A stretch of 64,000 nucleotides of DNA, taken from positions 124,001 through 188,000 of the forward strand of contig JAQBQL010000243.1 in the NCBI GenBank assembly GCA_028287035.1, in the 5' to 3' direction. The position numbers and the translations under genes are program-made. The DNA is from Labilithrix sp. (GTDB lineage Bacteria; Myxococcota; Polyangia; Polyangiales; Polyangiaceae). The notes under the pieces are model-generated. The model ran no database searches. It worked only from the letters and a program-made list of their open reading frames with translations, and was not told the origin of the DNA. Below are positions 1 to 8,017 of this stretch, piece after piece. The stretch's first letter is position 1, and each line of letters begins with the position of its first letter.

Positions 1-67
1 AATTGCTGCTCCGGAGTCGGATCTACCGATCGGTCGGCTGGTACGAGAGCTGCACTGCGGCGCCGCC

Positions 68-814
68 ATGATGAACCATCGTGCCCTCTTCCGACCTCTC
101 ATCGTCGTCGGATCGCTCGCCGTCTTCGCCGTCCTCGCCTCGGGATGTGCCGCCGACGCCACCGACTCGCCCGGCGCGGCGCCCGACGACGAGGACAGCG
201 TCGCCGTACAGCAAGCGAACGCGGAGGCCGACGCGCTCCGCGAGGACGGCGAGGCCGCGGGTGAGATCGATCCCGCCGACGTCGACGTCTCGGAGAACAT
301 CGGCGAGGACACGCCCGAGGACCTCGCGGCGTCCCAGGACGATGCGTCGCTGGGGGACGACATCAGCACCGCGACGACCACGCAGTCGGTCGGCAACGGC
401 AAGTACCGGAGCGACGTCGAGGTCCACCGGTCCGGCAAGTACGTCTACACCGCGACGATCACGTGGGAGGAGATGCGGAAGAAGCAGGGCGACTTCAACC
501 GGATCGAGATCTTCCTCCGCGAGATCCTCGTGAAGCAGGGCGAGGCCACGAAGGCCGGCGCCAGCAACATGGACTTCAACGTGCAGATCCGCAGCGCCCC
601 CGTTCGCGTCCCGTCGAAGACGTGGTGGTCGAGCGGCTCCCACGTCGACCGCGACGGTCGCTACCGCGCGACGGTCGGCGGCAGGAGCAGCACCCGGTTC
701 CCGAAGGTGATCTTCGAGCGGTCCGATCGTCCGTACGTCCGCTTCTCCGTGGGCAAGCACGGCGACGGCAAGAAGAGCATCGTGTTCAACGTCTGGCCGC
801 TCGAGAAGGGCTGA
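68..814 (+). CDS. Acidic secreted lipoprotein, unknown function
   Basis: A 248-residue protein; ATG codons at 68 and 71 are both possible starts. The N-terminus has a basic start, a hydrophobic run and a lipobox (VLASGC, Cys27), so it is probably a lipid-anchored envelope protein. Residues 28 to about 105 are an Asp/Glu/Ala-rich linker that looks disordered. The C-terminal half (about 110-248) is basic and Ser/Arg/Tyr-rich, with alternating hydrophobic residues that suggest a beta-rich fold. I recognise no family. The tRNA-Gly promoter begins about 45 bases after the stop, so the gene ends its own transcription unit. The lipoprotein call is firm; the function is unknown. Confidence 0.8.
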   Translation: MMNHRALFRPLIVVGSLAVFAVLASGCAADATDSPGAAPDDEDSVAVQQANAEADALREDGEAAGEIDPADVDVSENIGEDTPEDLAASQDDASLGDDISTATTTQSVGNGKYRSDVEVHRSGKYVYTATITWEEMRKKQGDFNRIEIFLREILVKQGEATKAGASNMDFNVQIRSAPVRVPSKTWWSSGSHVDRDGRYRATVGGRSSTRFPKVIFERSDRPYVRFSVGKHGDGKKSIVFNVWPLEKG

Positions 815-859
815 GCCCAGGGAGCCGCCGAGCCCCTGACCGGGCCGCCGTTTTGGGTG

Positions 860-889
860 TTGACCCGCCCCGGCGGCCCGGGCTATGAG
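860..889 (+). promoter_or_regulatory. Sigma-70-type promoter of tRNA-Gly
   Basis: TTGACC (860-865) and TATGAG (884-889) are separated by 18 bases. This puts a start near 896, about 35 bases before the tRNA. The match to the housekeeping consensus and the position directly upstream of a tRNA support it. It may also feed the AAA+ genes if the terminator at 1030 leaks. Confidence 0.55.
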
Positions 890-929
890 GTGCGTGTCGG
901 TCGCAAGGGACCGGTGGCCGTGAGGTCCT

Positions 930-1001
930 GCGGGAGTAACTCAGTGGTAGAGTGCCACCTTGCCAAGGTGGACGTCGAGGGTTCGAATCCCTTCTCCCGC
1001 T
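930..1001 (+). tRNA. tRNA-Gly(GCC)
   Basis: Full cloverleaf. The acceptor stem is GCGGGAG (930-936) paired with CTCCCGC (994-1000), with discriminator T at 1001. The anticodon stem CCACC/GGTGG (955-959/967-971) encloses the loop TTGCCAA with anticodon GCC at 962-964. The T-arm carries GTTCGAATC. CCA is not encoded. It reads GGC and GGU codons. The gene lies between a lipoprotein and a cluster of AAA+ ATPases and has its own promoter and terminator. Confidence 0.97.
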
Positions 1002-1029
1002 CTGAAAAGAGCGGATGTGCCCGAGAAAG

Positions 1030-1064
1030 AAGCCGGTTGAGCGCAACGCTCAGCCGGCTTTTTT
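1030..1064 (+). terminator. Intrinsic terminator after tRNA-Gly
   Basis: A 14-bp stem (1030-1043 with 1047-1060, one G-T pair) closes a 3-base loop and is followed by a T run (1059-1064). It sits 29 bases after the tRNA and 26 bases before the first AAA+ gene, so little leader remains for that gene. A diverged look-alike occurs near 12965-13010. Confidence 0.85.
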
Positions 1065-1090
1065 CGTTTCGCCCTACTCTCGCCGTCGCG

Positions 1091-4000
1091 ATGAGCCGCG
1101 CCAACGACGGAAGCTCCCGAGCGCTCGGCCTGCGAACCCTGCTTCTGGCACGTGAGCTCGCGAGCGGCGAGACACTGACCGCGCCCGTGGTCGACGGACG
1201 CTTTGCGACCATCGGGACGCAGAGCTCGGGGATCGCGCAGCTCCAGACCTTCCTCACCGAGTACCTCACGCGGGGTCCGCCGGAGGCGGTCGCACGGTAC
1301 GCCCTGCCTGCCAACGTCACGATCCGGCACGTCGATGTCGTGATCCCCCGCGAGGACCTGCCCCGCAGGGCCCAGATGAAGACGCCCGTATCGGTGGCGT
1401 GCATCGTCATCCCCACGGGCGAGGCGGAGAGCGACGCGTGGGTCTTCGTCGTCGCCATCGACGCGACGATCTTCGTGAGGAAGGGCGAGAGCTTCGACGA
1501 CGTCGTTCGCTCCGAGGTGCGACGCCTGGTGTCCGCGGACGAACGACCGCCCTGGCATCGCCTCGCGCTGTTTCCCGATCGCGACCACGAGCTGCACGCC
1601 ATCGATCTCTCGCTCGAGCGTGTGGAGCGGCTGCCCGCCGGCACCATCGGCTCGCTCCACAAGGCCATCGAGGAGGCCGAGAAGCGACGGTGGGCGCACG
1701 AGATCTTGCGCGAGATCTCCACCCCCCTGGACACCACGGATGACCCGCCCATTCTCCACCGCGACGCCGAGCTCCGGCACATATCGGCCCTGCTCGACGG
1801 GCGCGAGCGGACCTCCATCCTCCTGACCGGCTCGACGTCCGCCGGCAAGAGCGCGCTCATGCGCGCGTGGAAGAAGGGCTCGGGACGGCCGGTGTTCGCC
1901 ACGTCCGGCGCTCAGCTGATCGCTGGAATGAGCTTCTTCGGCCAGTGGCAGGAGCGCCTCCAGAACGTCATGAACGCCGCCGAGGCAATCGACGCCGTCC
2001 TCTACTTCGACAACATCGGCGAGCTGATGGGCGGCCCGGTCAGCTCTGGCAGTGTCGACATTCCCTCGGTCATGAAGCGGTGGCTCGAGGAGGGACGCGT
2101 GCGCGTGGTCGGCGAGCTGCGCAGCGATCTCATCGACTCTGCCGAGCGTCGCCACTCCGGATTCCTCGGGTACTTCAGCCGCGTGGCGGCGACCGACCTC
2201 GACGCAACACGAGCCGCGCAGGCGCTCCACGCGCGCATCGCCCACGACAAGAAGGCAAATCCGGACGCGCCGAGCCTCGAGACGGGCGCCGTCTTGGCGC
2301 TCGTCGATCTCGCGGAGCGATACCTGCCCTACGAAGCTTTTCCCGGCAAGGCGATGCGTCTCTACGACGACCTCCGCGCCATCTATGCAAAGGACTTCGA
2401 CCTCGCCGGCAAGGACATCGGCAAGGATCGCCTCTACGAGGCCTTCAGCACCCGCTCCGGCATCCCCAGCTTTCTCCTCCGCGACGACCGTGCCCTCCGC
2501 CTCGACGATGTGCTCGCATTCCTGGAGAAGCGCCTCGTCGGACAGGGCGCGGCGGCACGCCTCGTCGCCGAGACCGTCTGCGTGGTCAAGGCGCAACTGC
2601 AGCCGGGCGGCAAACCGCTCGCATGCTTTCTGTTCGTTGGCCCGACGGGAGTCGGCAAGACCGAGCTGGCTCGCGCGCTCGCGTCGTTCCTCTTCGGCTC
2701 GCCGGACCGCCTGGTCCGCTTCGACATGAGCGAGTTCGCCGATCCCGGTGCCGCGGAGCGCTTGATCCGTGGCGGAGAGCGCGGCGAGGGACTGCTCACC
2801 CGGACGGTCAGGGAGCAGCCCTTCAGCGTCGTGCTGCTCGACGAAGTCGAGAAGGCACATCGCGGCGTCTTCGACCTGCTCCTCCAGCTGCTCGGCGAGG
2901 GTCGCCTCACCGACGGTCGTGGCAAGACCACGAGCTTCGTGAACACCATCGTGATCATGACCAGCAACCTCGGCGCCGCCCACCGCCGGACCGCCGCGGG
3001 CTTCGTCACCACGAGCGATCCGGACGGCCGTCCGGACCCTGTCGCCGAGTCCGACGACGCCATCCAGGCCCACTACACGACGGTGGTGAACCGCTCGTTC
3101 CGGCCCGAGCTCGTCAACCGCCTCGACCGTATCGTGGCCTTCACGTCGCTCACGCAGGACGAGGTGTTTCGCATTGCACGGCTCACCGTGGAACGCCTCG
3201 CGCAACGACGAGGATTTCTGGAGGGCGGCGTGAAGCTCGATATCGCGAGCGAAGCGGTCGCTGCGCTCGCGGAGGGTGGATTTTCACCTGCCTATGGAGC
3301 CCGCGCGCTGCGGCGGCACATCGAAGACGCGCTGGTGGTACCCCTCGCCCGCTTGATCGCGGCGCTCGGCGCGGACCGCAAGGGAACCACCGTCCACGTC
3401 CGCGCTTCGCGAACGAACGGCGCCGGCGACGATGACGGCAATCGCCACGGGCCGACCACGCTCGCGTTCGAACTCACCCGCGAGAAGTCACTCGACGCCG
3501 GAAGGGGCGCCCACGATCTCGAGGCGCTCTCCGCGCTACGGCGCCAGGTCGATCGCACGATGCTCTTCGACCGCATCATCGAGCTTCGTGAGCGACTGGA
3601 CACGCTCATCGTCCAGATGAGCTACGGGGCGATGGGCCCGAAGGCTCCCAAGAAGAACAGCCAGACCGCCCAGGAGATCGCCGAGCTACGCGGCGAGCAC
3701 CACCGCCTCGACGAGGTCTGGCAGCGCGCGCATCGCGCCCAGGACGAGGTTCATTCGCTCGAGGAGGTGGCGCTCACGGCGACACTCGACGGCGAGCCCA
3801 TCGGTGAGCTGCTCGGTGACGCTCGTGCAGTCTACACCCGGTTTCGCAAGGCTCTCACGCCCCTCTTGCTCGCGCAGGAAAGGCAACGAGACTCGGTCAC
3901 GCTGCTGGTCACCGACCTCGACGAGCCGCATGGTCACGCGCTCTTTCTGGAGCCGCTCTTGATGGAAGCAAGGCAGCGCCGATGGGCCATCGAGGTCCAC

Positions 4001-4522
4001 ATCGACGGCGGCAAGGCCGAGGGAGGGGACGCGCCCTGGGACCACGGGCGCCGCTGGTCACCACCGCGCTCTTCGGAGCGGATCCTGGAGCGCATGCGGG
4101 CTGGCCAGCCGCTGTCGCGAAGCCTGCTCCTGCGCGTGCAAGGTCCCTGGGCGGGCGTGTACCTCGCGGCCGAGCAAGGCCTGCACCGCTATCAGCGCGT
4201 CGCGCCTGACATGCCGCGGGCCGACGTGATGGTGAAGCTCATCGCGATGGAGACGCGCATCCTCGACGACGAGTGGAAGAGCAAGGCACTCGTCCCACCG
4301 ATGCCCGCCCAGGATGGCGAGCTCCGACGCGCCTACGTCTCGCGCGAGATCGATGTCGGTGCAGGGACCGTGATCGCCAACCGGCGAGCCGCGATCGAGG
4401 TCGATGCGAAGGCGTACTTCGTCGAGCTCGAAGACATCATCCTCGAGACGCTCCTCGAGTACGAGGAGGACGAGAACCTCGACCGGACCGCGCTGTTCGC
4501 CGGCCCACTGGACAGAGAGTAG
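1091..4522 (+). CDS. Double-AAA+ (Clp/Hsp100-like) ATPase with release-factor-like C-terminus
   Basis: 1143 residues from ATG 1091; the frame is open further upstream but runs through the tRNA. Residues 1-220 are a unique N-domain, not a Clp-N repeat. D1 has Walker A GSTSAGKS (247) but Walker B FDN (D307-N308), so the catalytic Glu is missing. D2 is intact: Walker A GPTGVGKT (517), DE (584-585), arginine finger FRPEL (about R671) and sensor-2 GAR. There is no ClpB middle coiled coil, and the D2 pore segment lacks the GYVG aromatic. From about residue 815 the sequence resembles class I release factors: helical part, PCRF-like beta part, LLLRVQG then EQGLHRYQRV (1012-1038), and a tail near RRAYVSREIDVG. 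GGQ is absent. First gene of three; 5 bases separate it from the next. The function is unknown; a remodelling ATPase is inferred. Confidence 0.93.
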   Translation: MSRANDGSSRALGLRTLLLARELASGETLTAPVVDGRFATIGTQSSGIAQLQTFLTEYLTRGPPEAVARYALPANVTIRHVDVVIPREDLPRRAQMKTPVSVACIVIPTGEAESDAWVFVVAIDATIFVRKGESFDDVVRSEVRRLVSADERPPWHRLALFPDRDHELHAIDLSLERVERLPAGTIGSLHKAIEEAEKRRWAHEILREISTPLDTTDDPPILHRDAELRHISALLDGRERTSILLTGSTSAGKSALMRAWKKGSGRPVFATSGAQLIAGMSFFGQWQERLQNVMNAAEAIDAVLYFDNIGELMGGPVSSGSVDIPSVMKRWLEEGRVRVVGELRSDLIDSAERRHSGFLGYFSRVAATDLDATRAAQALHARIAHDKKANPDAPSLETGAVLALVDLAERYLPYEAFPGKAMRLYDDLRAIYAKDFDLAGKDIGKDRLYEAFSTRSGIPSFLLRDDRALRLDDVLAFLEKRLVGQGAAARLVAETVCVVKAQLQPGGKPLACFLFVGPTGVGKTELARALASFLFGSPDRLVRFDMSEFADPGAAERLIRGGERGEGLLTRTVREQPFSVVLLDEVEKAHRGVFDLLLQLLGEGRLTDGRGKTTSFVNTIVIMTSNLGAAHRRTAAGFVTTSDPDGRPDPVAESDDAIQAHYTTVVNRSFRPELVNRLDRIVAFTSLTQDEVFRIARLTVERLAQRRGFLEGGVKLDIASEAVAALAEGGFSPAYGARALRRHIEDALVVPLARLIAALGADRKGTTVHVRASRTNGAGDDDGNRHGPTTLAFELTREKSLDAGRGAHDLEALSALRRQVDRTMLFDRIIELRERLDTLIVQMSYGAMGPKAPKKNSQTAQEIAELRGEHHRLDEVWQRAHRAQDEVHSLEEVALTATLDGEPIGELLGDARAVYTRFRKALTPLLLAQERQRDSVTLLVTDLDEPHGHALFLEPLLMEARQRRWAIEVHIDGGKAEGGDAPWDHGRRWSPPRSSERILERMRAGQPLSRSLLLRVQGPWAGVYLAAEQGLHRYQRVAPDMPRADVMVKLIAMETRILDDEWKSKALVPPMPAQDGELRRAYVSREIDVGAGTVIANRRAAIEVDAKAYFVELEDIILETLLEYEEDENLDRTALFAGPLDRE

Positions 4523-4527
4523 TCGCG

Positions 4528-7500
4528 GTGCACGTTTCCGTCTTCGTCTACCAGGTCCGGACCGGTCACTCGCTCGAGTGGACCACCGTTGGCCTGGGTC
4601 CACACACGCAGACGCGCGTCGGCAAGCACCCGCAGAAGGTGCAAGCCAGCCTGACCACGGCGCTCCGCGAGGTCATCGCGAAGCTTTCGCCGCGTGAGCT
4701 CACCACGTTCCAGTTGAGGCGTGGCACCGAGCTCCAGCGCGTACGCCTCGAGCTGGTGCTCCGTGGCGACACGGAGAAGCGCAAGGTCAGCGGCCTGTGC
4801 CCGCTCATCGTCGAGCCACGCTGGGCGTCCGAGACCGAGCGAATCTCGGTCGTCTATCACCCGAAGCGGCCCATGGAGTGGTTCGCGCTCAACGGCGAAG
4901 GAACGATCGCCGAGCTTGCCACGGTCTACTTCCAGACCACCTGGGCAAACCTCGAAGAGGACGAGCTCCCGACGATGTGGTCGAATGGCTCGGACGTCCT
5001 GAAGGTCTTCAGCTTCGACGCCGCGGCCAAGCCTCTCGAAGACTTCCTGCCGAAGAAGAGGACTGGCTCCTTCGACGAGCTCGCGGCAGACCGGGAGCGC
5101 GAGCGCCTGATCCGCGGCGGAGGCTTCAAGGTCCTGCCCGAGATCGGCACCAACCTCACGGCGCGCGCTGCCCAATCAGGGACCTTCACGACCGGGCTCC
5201 CGCGTTCACCGTTTCGCGAGGAGCTGCGTCTCCTGCTCACCGGGGCGCGGCGTCGTCCGACCATCGTGGTCGGGCCGCCAGGCTGCGGCAAGACCACCAT
5301 CATCAACCGCTGGATCGCCGACCTGCTCTCGTCCGAGGACTACGAGGTGCACGGCAACCTCGATCGCGTGACCGCGGTCTGGCAGATCGCCGGCAAACGG
5401 ATCATCGCCGGCATGAGCCACCTCGGCGAGTGGGAGAAGCGCTGCATCGAGCTGCTCGAGGACTGCCAGAAGACCGGCCGGCGCGCCATCCTCCTCATCG
5501 ACGACATCCAGTACTTCGGGCGCATCGGACGCTCCACCGAGAGTGACCGCAACCTCGCAGAGTTCTTCCGCGGTCCGGTCGCGCGCGGCCAGGTGGTGAT
5601 GGTCGGGGAATGCACGGCCGAGCAACTGCGCCGCCTCGAGGAGGACGCGCCGGCCTTCGCCGCGCTCTTCAGCCGCGTGCACGTCACGGCCACCGAGTCT
5701 GCGGAGACGTTCCGCATGATGTTGCACGCCACGCGCCAGCTCGAGATCGAGCACGACGTCGTGATCGGCCCGCACGCACTGCGGTCCGTCCTCGAGCTGG
5801 GCGGCGCGCTCTTCGCGGCCAAAGCTTTCCCTGGCAAGGCGCTCGATATGCTCAAGAGGCTCGCGCGAGATCACGCCGGTACGAAGAAGCAAGCGAATGC
5901 CATCGAGACGAAGGAGGTGCTCCGGCTCGTGTCCGCGACCACGGGGCTCCCTGATCTCCTCATCGACGCCGAGGTGAAGCTCGATCCGGCGCGCCTCCTC
6001 GGCGATCTCGCGGCGCAGGTCACAGGACAGGACGAAGGCGTCCAGGCCGCCGCCGACCTGGTGGTGCGCATCAAGGCAGGCGTCACCGATCCCCGCCGTC
6101 CCTATGGCGTCTATCTCTTCACGGGGCCCACCGGCACCGGCAAGACCGAGCTCGCGAAAGCGCTGGCCGACTACCTCTACGGGAGCACCTCACGCCTGGT
6201 GCGGCTCGACATGAGCGAGTACCAGAGCGGAGACGCCGTGGCGCGCCTCATCGGCGATCGCGACGAGCCCCAGGGCGCGCTCACGCAGCGTATCCTCGAG
6301 CAGCCCTTCAGCGTCGTGCTCTTCGACGAGATCGAGAAGGCGCACCCCGAGGTGCACAACCTGCTGCTCCAGCTCTTCGACGAAGGCCGCCTCACCGACG
6401 CCACCGGCACCACGGCGAGCTTCACCAATACCGTCATCATCATGACCTCGAACCTCGGGGCTCGGACGCGACCACCGCTCGGCTTCGGCGACTCGCGCAA
6501 GGCGCAGATGACCGAGCACCTGCGCGCGGTGAGGGAGTTCTTCTCCCCCGAGCTCTTCAACCGCATCGATCGCGTCATCCCCTTCCAGCACCTCACACGC
6601 GACGCCGCGACGAAGGTGGTCAACAAGGAGATCAAGAAGCTCTTCCTGCGGCGCGGCCTCGCCGATCGCAACATCTTCGTCAGGGCGCATCCGTCGGTCA
6701 TCGAGCACGTGGTAGACGAGGCGTTCCGCGCCTCGGATGGAGCACGTTCGTTGAAGCGGTGGCTCGACGAGCACATCGCCACGCGTCTCACCGAGCACAT
6801 CGTCGCTACGCCCCGTGCCGAGATGCAGCTCGTGGAGCTCGCGATGCGCAACGGCACGCTCGTCTTGACCGCCGAGCAGCTGCGCGAGGCCCAGCCTACC
6901 CGTGCCACCTTCCAGATCGAGCCACTCCTGGAGCTCGGGCAGGGCCAGCTCGAAGCCAGCGTCGGCGACGCCGTCGCGTCGCTGGACGCGCTCACACACG
7001 GCGGCGGCAAGGCGAGCGAGCTCGCAGCGCGCATCCTCCATCACCTCGGCGAGCACCGGTCTCTAGGCAAGACCGAAGACGCCGATCAGCTCTTCTGGCT
7101 GGAGGAGATGCGACGCGAGCTCGACACGCTCCGGACGCGTCTCGAAGGCCTCATGGTCCGCGCGCGCAAGGAAGCCGCGTACGACAAGGAGGACCTCGAG
7201 TCGGCGGGCTACAAGGAATTCAAGACGCGCTGGGACATCTCGCGCGTGAAGCTGTTCCATCGACGCTCCACCGACCTCAGGGACGCCCGCCCGGTGCGCG
7301 AGGAGATACTGAGCTCGATGGCCGAGGCCTGGTTCACCGTGCGATCGCTGGAGCACATCCAGGATCCGGCGCAACACGCCGTCGTCATCGAGGTGCTTCG
7401 CATCGGCCACGCCTCTCCTGCCGCGCGCTTCGGAGATCCGCCCGTCGGCCTCTTCGAGTGGCTCTGCGAGGCCTATGCCGACGCGCGCGGCACGCTCGAG

Positions 7501-8013
7501 AACTTCGCTGCGCGCCTCGCCGACGGGCGCATCGTGGAGGGCGCCGGAAAGACGGAGCTCGAGAGTGTGCTCGCGGAGGGACCTGCGCAGCTCGCGATGC
7601 GGATCGTGGGCCGTTCGGTCCTCGACTTCTTCGAGCTCGAGACCGGTAGCCACATCCGCCATGCGCTGAGCACGCAGCCGGAGATCGTCCGCGTGCGCGT
7701 GCTCTCCGGCGCGGCAGCCTTGCCGCCACGCCGCCTGATCGACGCGCACATGATCGCGAAGCGACGCTTCGAGGAAGAGACCGAGCGAGGGCTCACGAGC
7801 CCCGAGCTGACGGCCAATCCGGAGTCACTGCTGCCGGCGGTGCGCAAGATTCTCTTCGAGCCTTCACGCCGGCCGGGGGGGTACGCGCCGCTCGAGCTCG
7901 AGGACTACGCGATGGGCATTCCCCTCGCCCTCCCCGTGCGCAGGCTGAAGGACGCGCTAACCAAGCTCTGGCTCCTCCGCATGTCGCGCACCGTGACGGG
8001 GCAAGGGACGTAG
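4528..8013 (+). CDS. Double-AAA+ (Clp/Hsp100-like) ATPase, second paralogue
   Basis: 1161 residues from GTG 4528, five bases after the previous stop. A longer frame begins at 4273 but overlaps the upstream gene. The N-domain (1-210) is beta-rich and unlike the other two at sequence level. D1 has Walker A GPPGCGKT (249) and Walker B LIDD (D325-D326), Asp replacing Glu. D2 has GPTGTGKT (533), LFDEIEKAH (D600-E601), the finger FSPELFNR and sensor GAR. The D2 pore segment (RLIGDRDEPQGALTQ) lacks the aromatic loop. Residues 840-1161 align in layout with the release-factor-like tail of the first gene, but more loosely; the hallmark is RIVGRSVLDFFELETGSH (from about 1025). Only 4 bases separate it from the third ATPase, so the genes are surely co-transcribed. 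Confidence 0.93.
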   Translation: MHVSVFVYQVRTGHSLEWTTVGLGPHTQTRVGKHPQKVQASLTTALREVIAKLSPRELTTFQLRRGTELQRVRLELVLRGDTEKRKVSGLCPLIVEPRWASETERISVVYHPKRPMEWFALNGEGTIAELATVYFQTTWANLEEDELPTMWSNGSDVLKVFSFDAAAKPLEDFLPKKRTGSFDELAADRERERLIRGGGFKVLPEIGTNLTARAAQSGTFTTGLPRSPFREELRLLLTGARRRPTIVVGPPGCGKTTIINRWIADLLSSEDYEVHGNLDRVTAVWQIAGKRIIAGMSHLGEWEKRCIELLEDCQKTGRRAILLIDDIQYFGRIGRSTESDRNLAEFFRGPVARGQVVMVGECTAEQLRRLEEDAPAFAALFSRVHVTATESAETFRMMLHATRQLEIEHDVVIGPHALRSVLELGGALFAAKAFPGKALDMLKRLARDHAGTKKQANAIETKEVLRLVSATTGLPDLLIDAEVKLDPARLLGDLAAQVTGQDEGVQAAADLVVRIKAGVTDPRRPYGVYLFTGPTGTGKTELAKALADYLYGSTSRLVRLDMSEYQSGDAVARLIGDRDEPQGALTQRILEQPFSVVLFDEIEKAHPEVHNLLLQLFDEGRLTDATGTTASFTNTVIIMTSNLGARTRPPLGFGDSRKAQMTEHLRAVREFFSPELFNRIDRVIPFQHLTRDAATKVVNKEIKKLFLRRGLADRNIFVRAHPSVIEHVVDEAFRASDGARSLKRWLDEHIATRLTEHIVATPRAEMQLVELAMRNGTLVLTAEQLREAQPTRATFQIEPLLELGQGQLEASVGDAVASLDALTHGGGKASELAARILHHLGEHRSLGKTEDADQLFWLEEMRRELDTLRTRLEGLMVRARKEAAYDKEDLESAGYKEFKTRWDISRVKLFHRRSTDLRDARPVREEILSSMAEAWFTVRSLEHIQDPAQHAVVIEVLRIGHASPAARFGDPPVGLFEWLCEAYADARGTLENFAARLADGRIVEGAGKTELESVLAEGPAQLAMRIVGRSVLDFFELETGSHIRHALSTQPEIVRVRVLSGAAALPPRRLIDAHMIAKRRFEEETERGLTSPELTANPESLLPAVRKILFEPSRRPGGYAPLELEDYAMGIPLALPVRRLKDALTKLWLLRMSRTVTGQGT

Positions 8014-8017
8014 CGCG

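Noticed and set aside
941..3205. A 754-residue open frame on the minus strand through the tRNA and the first ATPase
   Set aside because: GC-rich antisense shadow: Arg/Ala/Glu-rich composition with no motif, and it overlaps a strongly supported gene and a tRNA.
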